Assembly: GCA_017439185.1 (NCBI GenBank)
Contig: JAFRTM010000018.1
Coordinates: forward strand, 1 to 48,430
DNA: 48,430 nucleotides
Direction: 5' to 3'
From: Bacteroidales bacterium
GTDB taxonomy: Bacteria; Bacteroidota; Bacteroidia; Bacteroidales; P3
Positions within the stretch are counted from its first letter, which is position 1; every line of letters starts with the position of its first letter. Positions 9,896 to 17,402 of this stretch are shown here, piece by piece. Below the pieces are notes generated by a model that saw only the letters and a list, made by a program, of their open reading frames with translations, was not told where the DNA came from and did not search any database. Both the position numbers and the translations under genes were made by a program.

Positions 9896-10118
9896 TTAAG
9901 GTGACTTCTATAAATTGCTTTCTAATGATTTTGAGACTTATTTCGAGTAGATTGCTGTGCGGAAGGATGGCGCAATCGTGTGATTGTGCCTGACTGACAA
10001 ACAACAAGATACCGAAAAAAGGCCAAGAGTATAGAATAGTTTGTTATTGTTCATATTGTATTGTATTGTATTGTATTGTTTTTTTATTTCAAACGTGAAT
10101 TTATAGAAGTCACCTTAA
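9896..10118. promoter_or_regulatory. putative invertible promoter segment with perfect 21-bp inverted repeats
   Basis: The arms at 9896-9916 and 10098-10118 are exact reverse complements over 21 bp (core GGTGACTTCTATAAATT), enclosing 181 bp. Neither the bases outside nor those just inside the arms extend the match. The element fills the wza-wzc gap: its right arm contains the wza stop codon (TAA at 10115-10117, minus strand) and its left arm ends 4 bp before the wzc-like ATG. Bacteroides capsule loci are known to use invertible promoters of this size, flanked by inverted repeats of about 20-25 bp and flipped by a serine or tyrosine recombinase encoded elsewhere. I found no perfect TTTG/TANNTTTG promoter inside, only near matches on both strands. 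The alternative is a MITE-like element with terminal inverted repeats. The loop is far too long for a terminator. Confidence 0.7.
10054..10078. repeat. five tandem copies of TATTG
   Basis: A pentanucleotide tract of five uninterrupted TATTG units is followed by a run of T. It lies inside the inverted-repeat-bounded segment, near the wza-side arm. Simple repeats of this kind can change length by slipped-strand mispairing and so alter promoter spacing, but no promoter elements are clear enough here to say what spacing would change. Confidence 0.9.
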
Positions 10119-10921
10119 TTGAATCTGAGCGTGAGTCCCACCAATGTCGCTATCAGCGAGGCGATGCTTATCCAGAACGAGGCCGAGAGTACCGTGTTGC
10201 CGTTGATGGTGGAGGAGCGGGCCTTCTTCTCGCTGGGCTCCACATACACCATATCGTTCTGCTGCAGGTAATATACCGGCGACGTGAGCAGTTGCCGTCC
10301 GTCGCGAAGGTCCACCTGGTAGTTTTTCATCTTGTTGCCTTCCTGGCGCATCACCATTATGTTCGAACGCTTGGCGTCGATCGTTAGGTCTCCGGCACTG
10401 GCCAGTGCGTCCAGCAAGGTGTACTGGTCTCTGTTGATCGGCTGTCTTCCGGGATTGCGCACCTCTCCCATCACCGTGACTCCGAGGTCCATAAATTCTA
10501 CCGTCACATTTGCGTTGAGTGCCTGTCCCTGTGCGGCAAGTTCGTTTTTGACCTTATCGGCTATCTCATGGCGCGACATGCCTGCCACCGTCAGTTTCCC
10601 CAACGTGGGAAAGTCTATCGTGCCGTCGGGCGCCACCGTGTAGCCCATCACTCCGTTACTCCCCGACACCGAGACTCGCGAGTTGCTCCCCATCACCTGG
10701 TTCACGTTGTACAGGTTGAAGAGGCTCGTCTGCTCGGGGTCGTCGCATTTCACCACTATGGCTATCTTGTCGCCCGCCTGCACTTTTATGGGGACCGGCT
10801 CCACCACGGTCACGGTGCTTATGCTGTCGCGGTCCTGGAAGTAGCTTATCTTCTTCGACGTGTTGCACGAAACCAATACCGCCGACAGTATCGCAACCGC
10901 TGCTATGATGTTTATCTTCAT
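10115..10921 (-). CDS. polysaccharide export lipoprotein, Wza family
   Basis: Wza-type proteins form the outer-membrane channel for capsule or exopolysaccharide and partner with Wzc-type co-polymerases. The 268-residue product has a lipoprotein signal with Cys at residue 19 (AVLVSCN), a polysaccharide-export domain (about 45-125, with VQAGDKIAIVV and YTVAPDGTIDFPTLGKLTVAG) and an SLBB-like domain (about 145-230, with VTVMGEVRNPG and LLDALASAGDLT). It ends in a C-terminal hydrophobic helix (about 242-266) like the membrane-spanning helix of the Wza barrel. It follows purM by 31 bp. Its stop codon lies inside one arm of the inverted repeat, and the wzc-like gene follows after that segment. No glycosyltransferases are nearby, so the polymer must be made elsewhere. 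Confidence 0.92.
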   Translation of the reverse strand: MKINIIAAVAILSAVLVSCNTSKKISYFQDRDSISTVTVVEPVPIKVQAGDKIAIVVKCDDPEQTSLFNLYNVNQVMGSNSRVSVSGSNGVMGYTVAPDGTIDFPTLGKLTVAGMSRHEIADKVKNELAAQGQALNANVTVEFMDLGVTVMGEVRNPGRQPINRDQYTLLDALASAGDLTIDAKRSNIMVMRQEGNKMKNYQVDLRDGRQLLTSPVYYLQQNDMVYVEPSEKKARSSTINGNTVLSASFWISIASLIATLVGLTLRFN

Positions 10922-10952
10922 TGGTGTCTGTGATTATTCTTTTCCTTAAACC

Positions 10953-12113
10953 TTAGTACTCAAAACTTCCGTGTTCGCTCTTCACCGTCACTTGGGCGTG
11001 GTCGCAGGCCTCGCAATGGCCGATTATCTGTGCGTCGATGTTGAACGAGCGCGATATCTCCATAATTCCCTGGGCCGTCTGTTCGTCGGTGTATATCTCC
11101 ATCCTGTGTCCCATATTGAACACCTTGTACATTTCTCTCCAGTCAGTCTCGCTCTGCTCGTGTATCATTCTGAACAGCGGTGGTGTCGGGAACAGGTTGT
11201 CTTTCACCACGTGCAGGTTGTCTATAAAGTGCAGCACTTTGGTCTGTGCACCGCCGCTACAGTGTATCATGCCGTCTATCTTGCCTCTGTAGTGGTCCAA
11301 AACCTGCTTGATGACCGGAGCGTATGTCCTCGTGGGCGAAAGCACCATCTTGCCGGCATCCACACCCGCCACCTCGGTGCTGTCGGTGAGTTTCTTCCCT
11401 CCACAGTAAACCACTTCGCCCGGAAGGCTCTGGTCGTACGACATCGGATATTTCTCGGCATAGAGATGGGCAAAGACGTCATGCCTTGCCGAGGTGAGGC
11501 CGTTGCTCCCCATTCCTCCGTTGTAGGCCTTCTCGTAAGTCGCCTGCCCGTACGAGGCAAGTCCCACTATCACGTCGCCGGCCTTGATGTGCCCGTTGTC
11601 TATCACTTCGCTGCGCTTCATCCTCGCGCTCACCGTGGAATCCACTATGATGGTCCTCACCAGGTCTCCCACGTCGGCTGTCTCTCCTCCGGTCAGGTAT
11701 ATGCCGATTCCCAGCTCTCTCATCTCTGCCAAAAACTCCTCGGTGCCGTTGATAACGGCGGCTATTACCTCGCCGGGCACCAGGTTCTTGTTCCTCCCTA
11801 TCGTCGACGAAAGCAGTATGTTGTCGGTAGCTCCGACGCACAGCAGGTCGTCGAGGTTCATCACCACCGCATCGATGGCTATCCCCTTCCACACGCTCAG
11901 GTCGCCCGTCTCTTTCCAGTAGAGGTAGGCCAGGCTCGACTTTGTTCCCGCACCGTCGGCATGCATGATGTTGCAATAGTCTTTGTCGCCACCCAGCAGG
12001 TCGGGCAGTATCTTGCAAAATGCTTTCGGATACAATCCTTTGTCTATGTTCTTTATGGCGTTGTGCACATCCTCCTTGTCCGCACTCACGCCTCTTGCGT
12101 TATATTTTTCCAT
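10953..12113 (-). CDS. purM: phosphoribosylformylglycinamidine cyclo-ligase (AIR synthase)
   Basis: PurM closes the imidazole ring of aminoimidazole ribonucleotide using ATP, step five of purine synthesis. The 386-residue product is of the longer Bacteroidota type and shows NIMHADGAGTKSSLAYLYW, DAVVMNLDDLLCVGA, GIYLTGGETADVGDLVRTI and GLASYGQATYE, all typical of the PurM/AIR-synthase superfamily. The frame is open upstream to 12173, but the ATG at 12113 (MEKYNARGVSADKEDV) begins the family homology and leaves a 16-bp gap after queF. An ATG at 12140 would overlap queF. A second purine gene, purH, lies 2 kb away on the other strand. Confidence 0.92.
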   Translation of the reverse strand: MEKYNARGVSADKEDVHNAIKNIDKGLYPKAFCKILPDLLGGDKDYCNIMHADGAGTKSSLAYLYWKETGDLSVWKGIAIDAVVMNLDDLLCVGATDNILLSSTIGRNKNLVPGEVIAAVINGTEEFLAEMRELGIGIYLTGGETADVGDLVRTIIVDSTVSARMKRSEVIDNGHIKAGDVIVGLASYGQATYEKAYNGGMGSNGLTSARHDVFAHLYAEKYPMSYDQSLPGEVVYCGGKKLTDSTEVAGVDAGKMVLSPTRTYAPVIKQVLDHYRGKIDGMIHCSGGAQTKVLHFIDNLHVVKDNLFPTPPLFRMIHEQSETDWREMYKVFNMGHRMEIYTDEQTAQGIMEISRSFNIDAQIIGHCEACDHAQVTVKSEHGSFEY

Positions 12114-12129
12114 ATTCTTGGGTATTGAT

Positions 12130-12618
12130 TCAATTCTCATAACTCGCCAGCCTTCTGATGGCCAGCTCCTCATATCTCGTATGGGGAATTCCGTAGTTCA
12201 CAAACGGGTGTATCGCTATTCCCCCACGGGGCGCGAATATCCCCTGCACCTCCATATATCGCGGCTCCAGCAACTTCACCAGGTCGTCGAGTATGATGTT
12301 CACCACATCCTCGTGAAAGTCCCCGTGGTTCCTGAATCCGAAGAAGTAAAGCTTCAGACTCTTGCTCTCCACCATCTTCTGGTCGGGAATATATCTTATC
12401 CGCAGCTCCGCAAAGTCGGGTTGCCCCGTGATCGGACACAGCGTCGTAAACTCCGGACACAAAAACTCCACCCAGTAATCTCTCTGGGGGTGACGGTTCT
12501 CGAACGTCTCGAGAATCGCAGGGTTATATGTCGAGGGAATCTCGGTATGCCGACCCAGGGCCACCAGCCCTTCCTCTTTGCGGTCTCTTGCAGTGTTGTC
12601 CATATATTTTTCTTCCAT
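12130..12618 (-). CDS. queF: NADPH-dependent preQ0 reductase QueF
   Basis: QueF reduces the nitrile of 7-cyano-7-deazaguanine to preQ1 in queuosine tRNA modification. The 162-residue protein is of the short, single-domain (YkvM-like) type. The catalytic pair is visible in [15 protein letters not shown], with Cys 61 forming the thioimide and Asp 68 as the acid. Further on are [18 protein letters not shown] and the C-terminal [16 protein letters not shown]. It is the first gene of the minus-strand run; purM follows 16 bp on. No other queuosine genes or recognisable preQ1 riboswitch are in the window. Confidence 0.95.
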   Translation of the reverse strand: MEEKYMDNTARDRKEEGLVALGRHTEIPSTYNPAILETFENRHPQRDYWVEFLCPEFTTLCPITGQPDFAELRIRYIPDQKMVESKSLKLYFFGFRNHGDFHEDVVNIILDDLVKLLEPRYMEVQGIFAPRGGIAIHPFVNYGIPHTRYEELAIRRLASYEN

Positions 12619-12793
12619 TTGTAATTGCTCAAAACTTTAATTTAAATAAAGAATACAATATAATAACGCCGCTTTTCCCCTTTTATTGTATAAGTTCAAA
12701 AAAAATTTCATCACGACAAAACCCACCACCCAAAAATTGACATAATGTCCGATTCCCCATCCTTCTCCAAATCCCCTTTTTACCCCTCCAAAG

Positions 12794-12814
12794 ACTGACC
12801 ACTGGACACTGACC
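12794..12814. repeat. 21-bp dispersed repeat, copy 1
   Basis: It matches the reverse complement of 37966-37986 at 19 of 21 positions; the core is ACTGACCACT followed by GACACTGA. Both copies are intergenic. Confidence 0.6.
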
Positions 12815-12841
12815 TCTGACCTCTTTCCCAATAATAGACTT

Positions 12842-12882
12842 ACCATAGAGTTGATACCTACTTGTGTCCTATGTGCCAACAA
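12842..12882. repeat. 41-bp dispersed intergenic repeat, copy 1
   Basis: It matches 25280-25320 at 36 of 41 positions, in the same orientation, and shares the cores TTGATACCTACTT and GTCCTATGTG. Both copies lie in AT-rich gaps upstream of plus-strand genes (pfkA and hsp20). CATAG and CTATG flank the core in both copies, but the inner pairing is not conserved, so a conserved RNA hairpin is not supported. Confidence 0.75.
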
Positions 12883-13057
12883 CTTAGCTTTAACCGCTTT
12901 TCAACCGCCACTCTCTTTTTCTCTCAGAAAAACACAACAACACTACACCAATGTATATCAGTCACTTATCTCTATTTCAACAAAATCTTACCCCAAAATC
13001 CACCCTTTCGACTCTCCTACCCGGTTCCACCCTTCTTCTCCCCTGGCCCGACTCTCA

Positions 13058-13081
13058 AAAATATACCGAAATGCCGATTTC
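13058..13081. repeat. 24-bp dispersed intergenic repeat, copy 1
   Basis: It matches 25083-25106 at 21 of 24 positions (cores AAAATATACC and TGCCGATTTC). In this gap it lies after the 41-bp repeat; in the other gap it lies before it, so the two elements are separate units. Confidence 0.6.
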
Positions 13082-13209
13082 CGAAACTCCACTTTTCCCA
13101 CTCGTCTCTCCCTTTTTCGAAAAAAAATCTCACCTTCACACAATATTTATTATATATATACGTTATATTAGATATTTTCTCAAACGATAAAAAAGAAAGG
13201 AAATAATCT

Positions 13210-14310
13210 ATGTCATTGAAAAGAGTAATGGTACTTACGGGCGGCGGCGACTGCCCCGGACTGAACGCTGTCATTCGCGGCATCGTCAAGCGTGCCTCTC
13301 AGGAGAAAGACTGGGAGGTCGTCGGATGCATCGAGTCGTTCAACGGTGTGCTTCGCGAGCCTACCGAAATCAAAATCCTCGACGAGAAAGCAGTTGAAGG
13401 CCTGCAGATTCAAGGCGGCACCATCCTGGGCACCACCAACAAAGGCGGCCCCTTCGCCTGGCCCGTCAAAGAACCCGACGGCAGCTGGACCACCGTTGAC
13501 CGCAGCGACGAGATGATCCGCAAACTCTCCTACCTCGGCATCGACGCCGTCATCAACATCGGCGGCGACGGCAGCCAGCGCATCTCCCTCGGTCTGGCTC
13601 AGAAAGGCCTCAAAATCGTGGGCGTTCCAAAGACCATCGACAACGACCTCTCCATGACCGACTACACCTTCGGCTTCCAGACCGCTGTCCAGATATGCAC
13701 CGAGAGCATCGACAAGCTGGTAACCACCGCAGCAAGCCACAACCGAGTCTTCATCCTCGAAGTCATGGGACGTGACGCCGGTTGGATTGCCCTCCACAGC
13801 GCCATAGCCGGCGGAGCCGACGTCTGCATCATCCCGGAAATTCCCTACAACCTCGAAAAGATCAAGGAAAAGATTGAGCAGCGCTACAACAAACGCCACG
13901 GCTACTGCATCATCGTCGTCGCCGAAGGCGCCAAGCCTGCCGGCGGCTCCGTCACTGGCACCGTCACCGGCGAGGTAGGATACCAGCATATCAAGCTGGG
14001 CGGCATCGCCGAGCAGCTCGCTGCCGACCTCAAAGACGCTGGCATCGAACACGACATCCGCTGCACCATCCTCGGCCACCTCCAGCGCGGCGGCACCCCC
14101 ATCGCCTTCGACCGCGTACTCGCCAGCGAGTTCGGCGTCCGCGCCATGGAATTTGTCCTCGAAGGCAAGTTCGGCCAGATGGTCGCCTACCACCACCCCG
14201 ACATCGTCGGCATTCCGCTCGAAGAAGCCGTGAGGGAACAAAACCTCGTGAGCCCAACCTCCAACCTCGTCCACGCAGCCAAAGGCCTTGGCATCGAATT
14301 CGGCGACTAA
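13210..14310 (+). CDS. pfkA: 6-phosphofructokinase
   Basis: The enzyme phosphorylates fructose 6-phosphate to fructose 1,6-bisphosphate in glycolysis. The 366-residue product has the N-terminal nucleotide loop TGGGDCPGLNAVIRG, the motif GGDGS (residues 118-122), the catalytic PKTIDND (140-146) and EVMGRDAGWIALH. At the two positions that separate phosphoryl donors, this protein has Gly (in GGDGS) and Lys (PKTIDND rather than PGTIDND). That is the combination known from ATP-using group III enzymes, while PPi enzymes carry GGDD. ATP is therefore the likelier donor. The start at 13210 follows an A-rich leader with AAAGG. purH follows after 62 bp. Confidence 0.93.
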   Translation: MSLKRVMVLTGGGDCPGLNAVIRGIVKRASQEKDWEVVGCIESFNGVLREPTEIKILDEKAVEGLQIQGGTILGTTNKGGPFAWPVKEPDGSWTTVDRSDEMIRKLSYLGIDAVINIGGDGSQRISLGLAQKGLKIVGVPKTIDNDLSMTDYTFGFQTAVQICTESIDKLVTTAASHNRVFILEVMGRDAGWIALHSAIAGGADVCIIPEIPYNLEKIKEKIEQRYNKRHGYCIIVVAEGAKPAGGSVTGTVTGEVGYQHIKLGGIAEQLAADLKDAGIEHDIRCTILGHLQRGGTPIAFDRVLASEFGVRAMEFVLEGKFGQMVAYHHPDIVGIPLEEAVREQNLVSPTSNLVHAAKGLGIEFGD

Positions 14311-14372
14311 AACCCATCCGGCAACATATATCTTATAACTTAAAACTCACAACTCAAAACTCAAGTTTATTA

Positions 14373-15899
14373 ATGGAAAGCAAGAAGATAAAAAGCGCAC
14401 TCATATCGGTATTTTATAAAGACGGCCTCGAGCCGATAGTACGTGAACTCAACCGCCAAGGGGTTACCATCTACTCCACCGGCGGCACCTACAAGTTCAT
14501 CGCCGACCTCGGCATCGAGCCGGTGGCCGTGGAGTCTCTGACGGGATATCCCAGCATCCTCGGCGGCCGTGTCAAGACTCTCCACCCCAAAGTCTTCGGC
14601 GGCATTCTCAGTCGCCGCGACATCTACAGCGACGGCGAACAGCTCAAAGAATACGAAATCCCCGAGATTGACCTCGTGATTGTGGACCTCTACCCGTTCG
14701 AGCAGACCGTGGCAAGCGGCGCCGCCGAACAGGACATCATCGAGAAAATCGACATCGGTGGAATTTCCCTCATCCGCGCTGCCGCCAAGAACTTCAAAGA
14801 CGTCATCATCGTCCCCGCTGTAAACCACTACCAGGAATTCCTCGACCTCTACAAGGCCAACGACGGCTGCACCTCTCTCGAGGAACGTCGCCGCTTCGCA
14901 GCCTATGCCTTCAACGTCAGCTCTCACTACGACACCGCCATCTTCAACTACTTCAACCGCGAGGAAGGCCTTCCGGTGTTCAAACAGTCGTTCGCCGACG
15001 GCACCACTCTCCGCTATGGCGAAAACCCGCACCAGAAAGGCGTTTACTACGGAAACCTGGACAAATGTTTCGACAAACTCAACGGCAAGGAAATCAGCTA
15101 CAACAACCTCGGCGACATCGACGCCGCCTGCTACCTGATCGACGACTTCTCCGACACTGCCTTCGCCATCCTCAAGCACAACAACGCCTGCGGCATGGCT
15201 TGCGACCCCGACATTCTCGAGGCTTGGAAGAAAGCCCTGGCTGGCGACCCGGTAAGTGCCTTCGGCGGCGTCATCATCACCAACCGCACCATCACCAAGG
15301 CCGTAGCCGAAGAGATGCACAAGATCTTCTTCGAAGTCTGCATCGCTCCCGACTACGATGCCGACGCTCTGGAAATCCTCCGTGGAAAGAAGAACCGCAT
15401 CATACTGAAGCGCAAAGATTTTACCATGCACCAGACCATGTTCCGCAGCGTCCTCGACGGCGTGCTGGTTCAAGACCGCGACAATGTGGTGCCCACGGCT
15501 GCCGAGATGGCCACCTCGGTAACTTCTACCCCCATAAGCAAGGAGCAGGCCGATGACCTCGCCTTCGCCACCATTCTGGTGAAGCACACCAAGAGCAACG
15601 CCATCGTGCTCGCCAAAGGTCGCCAGCTCTACGCCAGCGGCACAGGCCAGACTTCAAGGGTTGACGCCCTGAGGCAGGCCATTGCCAAAGCCCAGAGTTT
15701 CGGCTTCGACCTTAACGGGGCTGTGATGGCAAGCGACGCCTTCTTCCCATTCCCCGACTGTGTGGAGATTGCCCACGAGGCAGGCATTGCCGCTGTGGCT
15801 CACCCGGGCGGATCTATCCACGACCAGGACTCCATCGACTTCTGCGAACAGCACAAGATGGGAATGGCGATAACTGGCAAACGTCACTTCAAACACTAA
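14373..15899 (+). CDS. purH: bifunctional AICAR transformylase / IMP cyclohydrolase
   Basis: PurH performs the last two steps of IMP synthesis: formyl transfer from 10-formyl-tetrahydrofolate to AICAR, then ring closure. The 508-residue product has the N-terminal cyclohydrolase domain (STGGTYKFIADLGI, GRVKTLHPKVFGGILSRR, DLYPFEQT) and the C-terminal transformylase domain. The latter carries the catalytic Lys-His segment in LKHNNACGMA (about residues 266-275) and DAFFPFPDCVEIAHEAG. Length and order are normal. The beta-CASP nuclease gene follows after 13 bp. In many Bacteroidota purH directly precedes mreB; here the nuclease gene lies between them. Confidence 0.96.
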   Translation: MESKKIKSALISVFYKDGLEPIVRELNRQGVTIYSTGGTYKFIADLGIEPVAVESLTGYPSILGGRVKTLHPKVFGGILSRRDIYSDGEQLKEYEIPEIDLVIVDLYPFEQTVASGAAEQDIIEKIDIGGISLIRAAAKNFKDVIIVPAVNHYQEFLDLYKANDGCTSLEERRRFAAYAFNVSSHYDTAIFNYFNREEGLPVFKQSFADGTTLRYGENPHQKGVYYGNLDKCFDKLNGKEISYNNLGDIDAACYLIDDFSDTAFAILKHNNACGMACDPDILEAWKKALAGDPVSAFGGVIITNRTITKAVAEEMHKIFFEVCIAPDYDADALEILRGKKNRIILKRKDFTMHQTMFRSVLDGVLVQDRDNVVPTAAEMATSVTSTPISKEQADDLAFATILVKHTKSNAIVLAKGRQLYASGTGQTSRVDALRQAIAKAQSFGFDLNGAVMASDAFFPFPDCVEIAHEAGIAAVAHPGGSIHDQDSIDFCEQHKMGMAITGKRHFKH

Positions 15900-15912
15900 A
15901 CACCTAACCGCC

Positions 15913-17313
15913 ATGAAACTGCAATTTATGGGTGCTGCCCGCGAAGTAACCGGCAGCAAACACCTCATAACAACAAAGAAGGGAGTAAAGATTCTCCTCG
16001 ACTGCGGCATGTATCAGGGCAAGGGACTGGAGACCGACGCCATGAACCGAGACCTCGGCTTCGACCCTGCCGAGATTGACTATCTCGTACTCTCCCACGC
16101 CCACATCGACCACTCGGGCCTCATCCCCTATATCTACAAGCTCGGATTCCGCGGCACGGTAATATGCACTCCCGCCACCCGCGACCTCTGTGCCATAATG
16201 CTCGCCGATGCTGGCCGCATTCAGGAAGCCGATACCCACACCTTCAACAAGAAACGCAAAGCTCTGGGTCAGGAACCCGTGGAGCCTATATACACCGAAG
16301 AGGATGCCCAGGCATGTATGCAGTGCTTCATCAGCGTTCCCTACCACAAGAAGTTCAACATTGAGGGAGAGGTGACGGTTGAGTTCTTCGACGCCGGCCA
16401 TATACTGGGCAGCGCCTGTGTGTATATGGAGATCAAGGAGGGCCGCAAGACCATTAAGCTCGGATTCACCGGCGACATCGGCCGCTACGACAAGAAGATT
16501 CTGAAAGACCCCGAACCGTTCCCTCAGGTGGATTACCTGATGATGGAATCGACCTACGGCGACCGTCTGCACACCACTCTCGACAACGCCGAGCAGGAGC
16601 TCCTGATGGCGGTGCTGGACACTTGCACCAAGAAGAAAGGCAAGCTCATCATTCCCTCCTTCGCCATCGGTAGGGCTCAGGAAATCATCTACGCCCTCGA
16701 CCGCCTGCACACCCAAAGGCTGCTACCCGACATCGACGTTTTTGTGGACAGCCCTCTCAGCGTCTCTGCCACCAACATCATGAGACTACACGAGGAGTGC
16801 TTCAACGACGACATCAAAGCCTATATGGCGCAAAACATAGATCCTTTCGGTTTCGAACGGCTACAATACATCCAGTCGGTACAGGCCTCCAAGGCTCTCA
16901 ACATGAGAAACAAGACCTGCATCATTATCTCCGCGTCGGGAATGATGGAGGCAGGACGTGTAAAGCACCACATAGCAAACAATATCGAGAATCCTAAGAC
17001 CACAATTCTCTGCGTCGGCTACTGCGAGCCATCGACCCTCGGCGCCAAGATTATGAGAGGGGACAAGACTGTGTCTATCTTCGGCCACATCTACAACGTA
17101 CGCTGCGACCTCAGGCGTATCGACTCTCTCTCGGGTCACGGAGACTACAACGAGATGATGCGCTACATCGCATGCCAGAACCCCAAGAAACTCAAACGTC
17201 TCTTCCTTGTCCACGGCGAAGAATCCACACAGCAAAACTTCGCCAACACTCTCGCCGAGGCCGGTTGGAAAAACATAACCATCCCTGCTTTCCGGGACGA
17301 GGTTGAACTGTGA
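15913..17313 (+). CDS. beta-CASP metallo-beta-lactamase-fold RNA-processing nuclease
   Basis: The 466-residue protein has an MBL domain with the zinc motif SHAHIDHSG (His 62, His 64, Asp 66, His 67), later metal ligands in AGHILGSA and TGDIGRYD, and a beta-CASP insertion followed by IIPSFAIGRAQEI and SASGMMEAGRVKHH. The C-terminal RMK-like segment has SGHGDYNEM and FLVHGEES. This is the architecture of CPSF73/YSH1-like bacterial exonuclease proteins acting on RNA in the cytoplasm. The substrate cannot be told from sequence. It is distinct from ribonuclease Z (29505-30443), which lacks the beta-CASP part. It lies between purH and mreB, probably in the same transcript. Confidence 0.88.
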   Translation: MKLQFMGAAREVTGSKHLITTKKGVKILLDCGMYQGKGLETDAMNRDLGFDPAEIDYLVLSHAHIDHSGLIPYIYKLGFRGTVICTPATRDLCAIMLADAGRIQEADTHTFNKKRKALGQEPVEPIYTEEDAQACMQCFISVPYHKKFNIEGEVTVEFFDAGHILGSACVYMEIKEGRKTIKLGFTGDIGRYDKKILKDPEPFPQVDYLMMESTYGDRLHTTLDNAEQELLMAVLDTCTKKKGKLIIPSFAIGRAQEIIYALDRLHTQRLLPDIDVFVDSPLSVSATNIMRLHEECFNDDIKAYMAQNIDPFGFERLQYIQSVQASKALNMRNKTCIIISASGMMEAGRVKHHIANNIENPKTTILCVGYCEPSTLGAKIMRGDKTVSIFGHIYNVRCDLRRIDSLSGHGDYNEMMRYIACQNPKKLKRLFLVHGEESTQQNFANTLAEAGWKNITIPAFRDEVEL

Positions 17314-17402
17314 CAACGGAGACTGCGAAATGTTAAAATTGAAACTCACTGAAACAAAAAAGCACATAACTGCGTAATATAAACGAATACAAATAGAATT
17401 AT

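Larger units (their letters stand above)
12619..13209. other. AT-rich divergent intergenic region, queF/pfkA
   Basis: 591 bp separate the diverging starts of queF and pfkA and must hold promoters for both. I found no clean TTTG/TANNTTTG pair. The region contains three short dispersed repeats shared with other gaps of this window: 12794-12814 (inverted copy at 37966-37986), 12842-12882 (copy at 25280-25320) and 13058-13081 (copy at 25083-25106). Small frames here are low in complexity and look non-coding. Confidence 0.6.

Noticed and set aside
10054-10078. Tandem TATTG tract as a CRISPR-like or phage repeat
   Set aside because: It is a simple sequence repeat of 5 bp with no spacers.
9896-10118. 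The inverted repeat as a transcription terminator
   Set aside because: The 181-bp distance between the arms is far too long for a terminator loop and the arms are AT-rich without a following T-run.
12842-12882. The 41-bp repeat as a conserved RNA hairpin
   Set aside because: The inner bases of the possible stem change without compensation between the two copies.
14370-15587. 405-residue minus-strand open frame opposite purH
   Set aside because: It is an antisense shadow created by GC-rich codon use; purH on the other strand has all expected motifs.
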